The position numbers and the translations under genes were made by a program. Below are positions 1-5,328 of a DNA stretch of 5,434 nucleotides, piece after piece (position 1 is the stretch's first letter; each line of letters starts with the position of its first letter). The notes below the pieces were generated by a model. That model ran no database searches and was not told where the DNA came from. It worked only from the letters and a program-made list of their open reading frames with translations. Source of the DNA: Thermoplasmata archaeon (GTDB lineage Archaea; Thermoplasmatota; Thermoplasmata; Thermoplasmatales; Thermoplasmataceae); contig JAJYDZ010000154.1 of the NCBI GenBank assembly GCA_021790415.1, positions 1 to 5,434 of the forward strand, given 5' to 3'.

Positions 1-77
1 AGAGCAGGGACTTTGAGGATTTCATAGCCAACCTGAGGGAGAAATTCAGAAAAACGGAAGAGTCGATACTGCTATGA
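1..77 (+). CDS. C-terminal end of an unidentified protein (partial)
   Basis: An open frame read from base 3 gives 24 residues before a TGA stop at 75-77, starting SRDFEDFIANLREKF and ending EESILL. The composition is that of a charged amphipathic helix, typical of a soluble protein C-terminus. The rest of the gene lies to the left of the window, so the product cannot be named. It is the only plus-strand gene in view and it points towards the minus-strand genes, so this is a convergent junction. Codon choice (CTG, GAG, AGG) resembles the conserved operon on the right more than the A/T-rich sequence that follows. That it is coding is likely; its function is unknown. Confidence 0.6.
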   Translation, partial: SRDFEDFIANLREKFRKTEESILL

Positions 78-93
78 ATAAATGGCTCTTCCG
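55..93 (+). repeat. Inverted repeat spanning the stop codon of the left gene
   Basis: CGGAAGAG at 55-62 is the exact reverse complement of CTCTTCCG at 86-93. The stem can extend inward by three pairs (two G-U, one C-G) to about 11 bp, leaving a loop of about 17 nt that holds the TGA stop. There is no T-run after it, so it is not a classical intrinsic terminator, and archaeal termination usually relies on U-tracts. It may be an mRNA 3'-end structure or coincidence. Confidence 0.35.
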
Positions 94-392
94 AGAATAT
101 TGTGGGTCGAATAATAATGCACCAAAATCAATGACGCAATCCAAAATATTACTGATCTCTGGAACTCGATGAAGCTTTGATCATTCCTCTTTACCGGGCA
201 TTCTAAGATAACTGAAGTTAGGGGAAGTAGCCTTCTATGGCAAATAAGCAAAGTCCTCGTTTTCGTGCTGATAAATGAAAAATCAATGGAACAGTAATCC
301 GAGGAATCTCATCGTCATTAGGGAGACTTTCCCAATCAGGAACATTGAATTAACAGAAAGGTGAAACTATTGGGTGATCCAGGGAAACTTTA
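78..392. other. Gene-free stretch left of the accessory pocket
   Basis: No credible intact gene, tRNA or CRISPR-type repeat is visible. The longest suggestive frames are a plus-strand stub ending at 180 (INDAIQNITDLWNSMKL then stop) and a minus-strand open frame at 221-349 of 43 codons that includes VPDWESLP and ARKRGLCLF. Neither has a start codon with a ribosome site. Both may be debris of inserted genes, since fragments further right also look broken, but I cannot assign them to a family. Confidence 0.4.
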
Positions 393-648
393 CTCTAGCC
401 ACAGAAGGTCATTACATTTATTCATGCCACAATATTGTCTGTAGAACCACTTGTATTTACCATTCTTTGAGGGTAATAGGTCGAACGAAGTGCAGTCAGT
501 CTAAATTACAACCTCCCGGGTCAAGTTGATTGCCGACTACATCTATTTCTCTCACGATATCACCGCCATGATACTGTGTTCAAAATAACTTTTTCATGAC
601 CTCTATATCTCTTCAAAAATTACTTGTCGCTTTTACATCATCCTTTCG
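393..648 (-). pseudogene. Decayed reading frame, possibly zinc-ribbon N-terminus of a transposase
   Basis: Reading leftwards, one frame runs from 648 to 499 and is broken by TGA at 613-615 and 580-582. Within it a GTG at 553-555 is preceded by GGTGAT (559-564), a good archaeal ribosome site, and encodes REIDVVGNQLDPGGCNLD before a stop at 496-498. A second frame (393-500) continues at once with a Cys-containing stretch and then NGKYKWFYRQYCGMNKCNDL before TAA at 390-392. Joined across one frameshift, the order Cys...NGKYK...RQY-C...C-ND resembles the zinc ribbon that begins many archaeal DDE transposases. That resemblance is my pattern reading, not a search result. Several lesions in about 250 bp mean that it is not functional. 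Confidence 0.35.
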
Positions 649-702
649 TTATTGCGTATTTGTAGAAAATGATTTGAATGAAAGATGGACCACAAAGATA
701 GC

Positions 703-720
703 TTTCGTTTATTCCAATTG
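703..720. repeat. Direct repeat, left copy (overlaps the nuclease gene 3' end)
   Basis: TTTCGTTTATTCCAATTG covers the last codons and the stop of the nuclease gene. It matches TTTCGCTTATTCAATTG at 1919-1935 except for one substitution and one missing base. The two copies bracket the nuclease gene and the small upstream ORF. This could be a relic of a tandem duplicate, the boundary of an inserted unit, or chance in A/T-rich sequence. Confidence 0.35.
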
Positions 721-1758
721 CAATGTTTCTCTTCGATAACCAAACCTCTCCAATAGTTCATAAGCTTTTACAACTATATTACTTGAACTAAGATTTAACA
801 TCAACCACAATCCACCCTTGATTGCTTTTCCCCCAGGTAGAGCCCTCCCATCCTTATTCCTATTTTCCTTGTTGACAAGGTACCTCTTATACCCAGCCTC
901 TATTGGAACTGTATTCCTGCTAAGTTTCCCCTTTTCTACAAGCCATTCCGCTACGTTTATGAGGATCTGGTTCTGCGCAAGTATTTTGTATTCTTTACCT
1001 TCGAGTCTCATTTTAGTATAATACTTCGCTCCATATCCTCCGTTTTCCGTCCCATTGTTTTCAGGGTATTGTGCCAAAGATTCTTGAGATAGGAGTGCAC
1101 TCGCTTTCTCCTTCAAGAATTCTTGGACCTCATCAAAATCATATCGAAGATTTGGAAATTTGGAACCTAACTCCTTCTTGAAGTGATCCGATAGGACTTT
1201 TGAGAACGTATCTGGATCCTCAATAAGTTCATCCCATAGCATATTGAGGTTATCACTTTTCTTTGCAAGTTCCTCTATAAGCAGTACATTGTTCGGAGAA
1301 ACACTTGTAAGATTTCTTATCACTCTCTCCGGTGGATCTGTCTCTATGTTGGCTTTCCATATGACTCTATCTACATAAGGTTTGAATTCCTCGTAGGACT
1401 TGAACAGAACAAATTCGGCACCGTTCGTAATAAAACCGTATCTGGACCCAACATCACTTGAATACCTCGCCAATTGCTTGATGTGGGACATGGGTTGTTC
1501 GGCAAGTTTCTTCGCCTCTATCAATATGATCTTTTTTCCATCTTTCAAAAGGGCATAATCTGGAAATCCATCTTCTCCGGTATTGTCTTCAGGTATTACT
1601 TGATCTGGATTTTCTATGTCCCAACCTAACTCTCTGAGTACGGGGTCAATTATATGCTGTCTAACAGCTGCTTCATTTCTCTCATATAACTCTCTATGGC
1701 TCTCGATTTTTACCTTTAGATTGTTAATAAACTGCTTATCAAAGGACAAAGCAACCAC
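709..1758 (-). CDS. Solitary HsdR-N type (PD-(D/E)XK) nuclease-domain protein
   Basis: This 349-residue protein carries the N-terminal nuclease fold of type I restriction R subunits. The family layout is visible: a helix with NEAAVRQHIIDPVLRELGW (residues 28-46, Glu29), then FPDY with Asp67, then ILIEAKK with Glu81 and Lys83, and the accessory QLARY motif (95-99) followed by GFITNG (108-113). All PD-(D/E)XK positions are intact, so DNA cleavage is plausible. Full R subunits also carry a large helicase; this protein has none. Residues 155-235 are helical, and residues 240-349 form a separate domain ending GGLWLMLNLSSSNIV and ELLERFGY, a tail I associate with other stand-alone HsdR-N proteins. 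No methylase or specificity gene is in view. The start is GTG (1756-1758), directly after an in-frame TGA, with no SD motif; TTG at 1747-1749 is an alternative. It may act in defence or belong to a mobile element; its actual substrate is unknown. Confidence 0.85.
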   Translation of the reverse strand: MVALSFDKQFINNLKVKIESHRELYERNEAAVRQHIIDPVLRELGWDIENPDQVIPEDNTGEDGFPDYALLKDGKKIILIEAKKLAEQPMSHIKQLARYSSDVGSRYGFITNGAEFVLFKSYEEFKPYVDRVIWKANIETDPPERVIRNLTSVSPNNVLLIEELAKKSDNLNMLWDELIEDPDTFSKVLSDHFKKELGSKFPNLRYDFDEVQEFLKEKASALLSQESLAQYPENNGTENGGYGAKYYTKMRLEGKEYKILAQNQILINVAEWLVEKGKLSRNTVPIEAGYKRYLVNKENRNKDGRALPGGKAIKGGLWLMLNLSSSNIVVKAYELLERFGYRRETLQLE

Positions 1759-1782
1759 TCAACATTAGTTGATAGATCAATG

Positions 1783-1884
1783 TTAAGCAATCCCATAAAG
1801 TTTTGCACATAAAACAAAGTCATTCATGTTAAATTCATCAAGTGACCTAGGATCTTCGTCCATCATTTCATTTCTGGAATTCAT
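1783..1884 (-). CDS. Possible small acidic protein upstream of the nuclease gene
   Basis: An ATG at 1882-1884 opens a 33-codon frame ending in TAA at 1783-1785, 24 nt before the GTG of the nuclease gene on the same strand. The peptide is hydrophilic and acidic at first (NEMMDEDPRSLDEF) and ends in a short hydrophobic stretch (NDFVLCAKLYGIA), which reads like a small folded or helical protein rather than random sequence. A stop lies four codons upstream of the ATG and there is no clear SD. A preceding ATG in another frame (MSSDRRL) would join by a single-base shift, so this could be the tail of a broken larger gene. I recognise no family. It could be a partner of the nuclease, a leader peptide or chance. 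Confidence 0.33.
   Translation of the reverse strand: MNSRNEMMDEDPRSLDEFNMNDFVLCAKLYGIA
1795..1806 (-). promoter_or_regulatory. BRE/TATA-like element for the nuclease gene
   Basis: On the minus strand GCAAAACTTTAT fits the archaeal BRE plus TATA pattern (RNWAANNTTTAW) at every fixed position. A start of transcription about 25 nt downstream would fall near 1772, leaving a short leader of about 14 nt before the GTG at 1758. This suits a gene without an SD motif. The element lies inside the last codons of the possible 33-residue ORF, so the two calls compete or overlap. There is no experimental support. Confidence 0.4.
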
Positions 1885-2164
1885 AACCGTCGATCAGACG
1901 ACATTTCCAAAAACTATGTTTCGCTTATTCAATTGAAAGAATTATCTCAAGGGGTTTGTAGTGTTGTATTAATGTAGTTCAAGTTGATTAATGACAAGTT
2001 CATCGGGTACGTAAGTTTGAATAATTATAAAGCAACTGTTTTGGTAAACAACCCATATCTACAAAAGGAAGTAATTGACGATCAAAATAAAAGAAATGGT
2101 AGGTTTCAGCTAGACCATCGTATGTTTAGCAACAAATTATGCCAGGAAATTGAGACTAAGCGTT
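1885..2164. other. Gene-free A/T-rich stretch
   Basis: No gene can be supported here apart from the right copy of the direct repeat. On the plus strand a TTG-initiated 67-codon frame (1984-2187) exists, but it has no SD motif and has a stop two codons upstream. It also overlaps the antisense side of the broken minus-strand frames at 2165 and beyond. On the minus strand short frames continue from the pseudogene to the right (for example VSISWHNLLLNIRW) with frequent stops, so the stretch may hold the eroded C-terminal half of that element. Confidence 0.35.
1919..1935. repeat. Direct repeat, right copy (upstream of the nuclease gene)
   Basis: TTTCGCTTATTCAATTG is in the same orientation as the 703-720 copy. 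On the minus strand it reads CAATTGAATAAGCGAAA, close to the end of the nuclease gene (CAATTGGAATAAACGAAA), including the TAA. A weaker similarity may extend on the side of the coding end (GAGA...). Confidence 0.35.
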
Positions 2165-2526
2165 TCAGGACTTATTCAGTGGATTGAATTCGGGTTTCTC
2201 ATTTCTTGGAACAACATATACTTTCTTATTCATCTCCTCTATGAAGGTCGAAGCTTTATCGCTCTAAATTAGTAAAATTTCTCATGACCGATTCATTTAC
2301 AGCCTTTTGGATTTGGTTCCATGAGATATTAATATACGGGGTAAGAACCCGCTTACTTCACAACTGTATCCTTCATCCAAGAAATACCATGCATACGTTA
2401 ACTTACCTCCTCACATCAGGATTATTTCATGGAATGTCAGGGCCAAAAACTCTCTTCATCCTTATTTCCGAAATACAATCGTTGTTTGATTCCTTTCTCT
2501 GAAAATGCTTTTACGCAATTCATCAT
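2165..2526 (-). pseudogene. Decayed transposase-like gene (at least four lesions)
   Basis: Reading leftwards, protein-like pieces occur in successive shifted frames. Piece A (2526-2437) has MMNCVKAFSEKGIKQRLYFG and ends in a TGA. Piece B (about 2445-2297) has LTFHEIILM, a TGA at 2411-2413, then LTYAWYFLDEGYSCEVSGFL. Piece C (2357-2256) has TPYINISWNQIQKAVNES and RNFTNLER. Piece D (2263-2165) has TFIEEMNKKVYVVPRNEKPE and ends NPLNKS before TGA. Joined B to C, the DEGYSCEVSGFL / TPYINISWNQIQKAV stretch looks like the helix-turn-helix region in the N-terminal part of DDE transposases, and piece D resembles their basic catalytic-core segments. The frames overlap so that each lesion is a small shift, as expected of a decayed gene. 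Family assignment is inference; no terminal inverted repeats were found. Confidence 0.42.
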
Positions 2527-2567
2527 CCATTTATCTCCACAGCTGAATGGAAATGGTAGATGGAATA

Positions 2568-3020
2568 TCACATTATCTTATCACCGGGATGGTGGATTAT
2601 TCTTGCCGCAGAACCCTTTTTGTTATTCATTACTTCCTCAGTGCTTCTCTCCGCAATTCCAACGGCAATGTAACGATTCTTAGTGTCTCTTATGAACACC
2701 ATTGAATCTTTCTGTATATTATGATCCATGGCAACTATTCCCTGGGCGAATACACTGGCACCGTTCATTACATGAGGAACAGCTCCATCGTCCACCGTTA
2801 TGGAATAATTCTCCGGTTTTGTCTCGTTGAGAAGAAAGAGTGTGGGAATGATGGTTTCACCCTTAATGTAAATGTAAGGCTTTGAGTTGACATAATACAG
2901 TTTCTCATCCCTGTGTTCGTCTATCTCAATCTTATCCCATGAAGTTGCGTCTATATTTATTTTCCCGCACAGCTGGACAAGGTTTTTTCCCTCTTTTCTT
3001 GAAATAAAGTGTCTGGCCAT
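2568..3020 (-). CDS. DUF1947 + PUA domain RNA-binding protein (MCT-1-like)
   Basis: This 150-residue archaeal protein has two parts. Residues 1-72 are a DUF1947-type N-terminal domain (MARHFISRKEGKNL at its start). Residues 73-149 are a PUA fold with its usual landmarks: DDGAVPHVMNGASVFAQGI (77-95), VGIAERS (120-126) and GSAARIIHHPGDKI (136-149). PUA domains bind structured RNA. This two-domain layout is related to eukaryotic MCT-1/DENR-type translation factors, and a Thermoplasma acidophilum relative has a known structure as far as I recall, but a precise role is not established. The ATG at 3018-3020 follows the previous gene's TGA by 4 nt, and GTGAT (3024-3028) is a weak, closely spaced ribosome site. 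It is the last gene of the minus-strand operon, and no clear T-rich terminator follows. Length is normal for the family. Confidence 0.88.
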   Translation of the reverse strand: MARHFISRKEGKNLVQLCGKINIDATSWDKIEIDEHRDEKLYYVNSKPYIYIKGETIIPTLFLLNETKPENYSITVDDGAVPHVMNGASVFAQGIVAMDHNIQKDSMVFIRDTKNRYIAVGIAERSTEEVMNNKKGSAARIIHHPGDKIM

Positions 3021-3024
3021 AATA

Positions 3025-4431
3025 TCACGGAATATATTTCCTCAGTTCAGGTACCTTGTCAGCGAGCTTTTTACCCTTTGAATCAATTACAGGAATCAGG
3101 ATTTCGGCAATTATATGCCCAAGATCCTTCTCATTCTGGGTGAACATCCATTCACGATTTGCAGTCTCCTGAAATATTGCCAGGAATGCATAGAAAACCG
3201 CCTTGGAAACCGGGCCTGAAAATGTCATTTTTTCAGCATCTCTGATGGCCGCCTGTCTCCCGGATTTGAACGTTGCCTTGAGAAAATCAATCATAAATGC
3301 AGATTCCTGAGACCATGGATCAATGTTGATCCTCTCCTCAACCTCCCTGCTGTCTCCCATCTTTCTCAGTGATTCAATCTGTTCCACAGGACTCCCCTTC
3401 AGGGATTTCAACTGATTTTTTTCAATATCCGGAAAACTTGCCTTCAGTATTTCATTCCCCTGACTGTCCCAGAGGACCTCCAGCAGTTTTCTTGCGGTAG
3501 GATTGTCCAGGTATATCCCCTTTCCATAATTCCTGACAGCATCGGCAACTACCTGTTTTTCAAGGGGAAGATCGTCAAAGGATGATACAAAAGATTCAGC
3601 GTCCGTGAACAGCTCCTCACCCTTGACAAAATACCCTTTAGAAACAGATTTACGTACCCTCATGTCTTTCATTTCATGGACAAAGTGTCTGTCATCAACC
3701 ATGCCTGAAAAATATCTTGACGTGTCCGGGAACTCGTTTGAATATCCTGCCAGGAAATCCGATGATATTGAAAAGTCCGCAGATATATCCCTAACAAGAA
3801 CGTGCTTCAGGATAGACCCCATTGTATGATGTTTTGAGTCTTCATGGACCTCTATCACTGTGGTTCCAAGATTAACTATGTTTATGGATGCGCCATCATT
3901 TCCAATGACAATGGTTTCACCATCCTCCTGGAACGGTATCTGTTCTTCGGACAGTACATCTTCAAAAAACTCCTTTCCCGGGCTTGTTCCCTTGCAGGAT
4001 GCCAGATAGAAATTCCTGGAGGAGTATATCCTGACATTTTTTGCCTTAACCAGGGAACTGAATGCGAGCATACGCCATTTCCTGTCATCAAAATGCTGGA
4101 TTCCAGCCATAACGGCCTCATCAGTGTTTCCCCTCTTTGCATATTCAACCGAACCGTATGGAGTCTTGAGCATTCCCAGAAGAGGTGCGCTGTTGGATTC
4201 AAAAATCTTGTATGTTTCACTGATTCCACTTAAAAACTGATCACTTGACCTTGAAAAACCATCCATCTGATCGGTAGATCTTTTGCCAAGTTTCTTCGAA
4301 TAAGACGAGAATGGACAGAATAAACCACTGTCCAGGCACTCTGGAAGTACCTGGGACGGATCCTTAAAGAAAAGATCAAGGTGCTTCAGGAATTCCTCCT
4401 GTCTTTCCTTTGAATGAGCTTTCAGTCTCAT
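3025..4431 (-). CDS. Conserved-looking 468-residue protein of unknown function
   Basis: I do not recognise this protein. It is soluble: no signal peptide and no membrane segment are visible. Residues 1-25 are a basic/acidic helix, followed by a two-Cys segment (Cys32, Cys39 in ECLDSGLFCPF). Residues 84-145 include a likely alpha/beta section (LLGMLKTPYGSVEY, then RKWRMLAFSSLVKAKNV and RIYSSRNFYLASC). Residues 165-215 are beta-rich (GETIVIGNDGASINIV, TTVIEV). The last 180 residues are mostly helical, with WSQESAFMIDFLKATF and the C-terminal DKVPELRKYIP. No nucleotide-binding or catalytic motif stands out. The ATG at 4429-4431 lies 4 nt after the Spt5 stop, and the gene ends 4 nt before the PUA gene, so it is surely co-transcribed and probably translationally coupled. 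Codon use matches its neighbours. Its place between Spt5 and a PUA protein suggests a role in transcription or RNA/ribosome handling, but that is context only. Confidence 0.8.
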   Translation of the reverse strand: MRLKAHSKERQEEFLKHLDLFFKDPSQVLPECLDSGLFCPFSSYSKKLGKRSTDQMDGFSRSSDQFLSGISETYKIFESNSAPLLGMLKTPYGSVEYAKRGNTDEAVMAGIQHFDDRKWRMLAFSSLVKAKNVRIYSSRNFYLASCKGTSPGKEFFEDVLSEEQIPFQEDGETIVIGNDGASINIVNLGTTVIEVHEDSKHHTMGSILKHVLVRDISADFSISSDFLAGYSNEFPDTSRYFSGMVDDRHFVHEMKDMRVRKSVSKGYFVKGEELFTDAESFVSSFDDLPLEKQVVADAVRNYGKGIYLDNPTARKLLEVLWDSQGNEILKASFPDIEKNQLKSLKGSPVEQIESLRKMGDSREVEERINIDPWSQESAFMIDFLKATFKSGRQAAIRDAEKMTFSGPVSKAVFYAFLAIFQETANREWMFTQNEKDLGHIIAEILIPVIDSKGKKLADKVPELRKYIP

Positions 4432-4435
4432 GATA

Positions 4436-5317
4436 TTACTGTTTCTTTTCCAGCATTCTTATAGCTTCTGCCCTCACAGTGACAGGTATTGGAACCATTG
4501 ATTCCACGAGCTGCACTGTAACCTCTTCCTTCGGCGTGTCTATGGACATGATCTTTGCCTTCTCGCCCTTGAAGGGTCCGTCAATAAGCTCCACAAATGC
4601 ACCAAGTTCAAGGCCGCTCACAACTGACTTGGGTTTCAGGTAATGCGCTATCTCTTCAAGGTCAATGGCGCCATCCACCATTCCCTTGTACCCCCTTATT
4701 CCCTTTGATATGAAGGAGACCCTGTCCGGATGCATGGTCTCCGCAAAAATATACCCCTTGACTTCAAATGGCGACATTATGGCGAGAACCTCATTGGACG
4801 CTTCCCTGTTTATTGCAGACCTCTCCTCCTTGTCTCTTTCACTTTTTCTCTCCAGGTCACGTGCCACTGCATATTCATTTCCCACTGTTGTCTTTATTGC
4901 TACTATTGTGGGTACAAGCTTCAGAACTATGCTCCTGTTGAAGCTGTTAATTCCATCCTCTGATCCTATGGAAATGGAAATAGTTACCTGATCTCCCATG
5001 TAACCCCCCTTTGGCGTTACAATGGTCAGGATACCCTGCCTCACGCCTCTTGGTTCTATATCCATGTCCTCCTCCAGTGGGTGGTTGTCCTTTGGAGAGA
5101 GAGCAACTGACTTGGTCTTCAGTAATGGTGATTCAATAAACCATTCAATGAGATCATCCTTCTGGTTGAAAACTGCTGAAATCCTTATATTGAATTTCCT
5201 CTTTGTCGACTGTATATTCCTGATCGTCAGCGGCATCTCCAGAGAAAAGCCGCAACCTACATCTCTGTCCCTGGGATCGAAAGTGATCCACTCATATTCG
5301 CTTTTAACATTTTCCAT
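4436..5317 (-). CDS. spt5: Transcription elongation factor Spt5 (NusG-like) with extra N-terminal domain
   Basis: Spt5/NusG binds the RNA polymerase clamp and raises processivity. Numbered from an upstream GTG (5324-5326), the NGN domain spans about residues 139-233 (PTIVAIKTTVGNEYAVARDL, then EVKGYIFAETMHPDRVSFIS and IRGYKGMVDG). A KOW domain follows at 238-293, with LELGAFVELIDGPFKGEKAK as its core. Typical archaeal Spt5 is only about 150 residues, so the first 135 or so residues are an addition. They are beta-rich (PLTIRNIQSTKRKFNIRIS, later YMGDQVTISISIG) and look like an Ig-like/NEW3-type sandwich. I prefer the ATG at 5315-5317 (293 residues) because AGGTG at 5324-5328 sits 6 nt before it; the GTG overlaps that site and abuts the SecE stop. 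The gene follows secE, the usual archaeal order, and leads into two coupled genes. The NGN/KOW identity is firm; the role of the extra domain is unknown. Confidence 0.92.
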   Translation of the reverse strand: MENVKSEYEWITFDPRDRDVGCGFSLEMPLTIRNIQSTKRKFNIRISAVFNQKDDLIEWFIESPLLKTKSVALSPKDNHPLEEDMDIEPRGVRQGILTIVTPKGGYMGDQVTISISIGSEDGINSFNRSIVLKLVPTIVAIKTTVGNEYAVARDLERKSERDKEERSAINREASNEVLAIMSPFEVKGYIFAETMHPDRVSFISKGIRGYKGMVDGAIDLEEIAHYLKPKSVVSGLELGAFVELIDGPFKGEKAKIMSIDTPKEEVTVQLVESMVPIPVTVRAEAIRMLEKKQ

Positions 5318-5323
5318 TTTGAA

Positions 5324-5328
5324 CACCT
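5324..5328 (-). promoter_or_regulatory. Ribosome binding site deciding the spt5 start
   Basis: AGGTG on the minus strand complements the 3' end of archaeal 16S rRNA. It overlaps the TAG stop of secE (5327-5329) and lies 6 nt from the ATG at 5315-5317. This favours that ATG over the GTG at 5324-5326 and implies coupling of spt5 translation to the end of secE. Confidence 0.6.

Noticed and set aside
1886..1902. CGTC-GATCA-GACG short palindrome as an operator
   Set aside because: It is only a 4-bp stem, has no second copy nearby, and is not placed at the predicted promoter.
1984..2187. Plus-strand 67-codon open frame with a TTG start
   Set aside because: It has no ribosome site, there is an in-frame stop two codons upstream, and it partly overlaps the antisense side of the minus-strand transposase-like relic. 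It is likely a chance frame in A/T-rich DNA.
2337..2354. GGGTTCTTACCCC on the minus strand as a possible tRNA T-arm
   Set aside because: The loop does not match the TTCRANY pattern and no acceptor or anticodon arms are found nearby. It lies at the frameshift in the decayed gene.
2284..2502. Plus-strand 72-codon frame rich in Phe, Leu and Ile
   Set aside because: It is antisense to the protein-like pieces of the decayed minus-strand gene and has no SD. Its hydrophobic composition is what the complement of a coding strand tends to give.
2429..2683. Plus-strand 84-codon frame
   Set aside because: It runs antisense into the 3' end of the well-supported PUA gene and has no recognisable features.
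3882..4229. Minus-strand 115-codon frame inside the 468-residue gene
   Set aside because: It is a shifted frame within a longer gene on the same strand, with no junction or ribosome site of its own.
4665..4991. Plus-strand frames opposite spt5
   Set aside because: They are antisense to the NGN-encoding part of spt5; low-complexity Ser/Leu runs mirror its Glu/Lys/Arg-rich helix.
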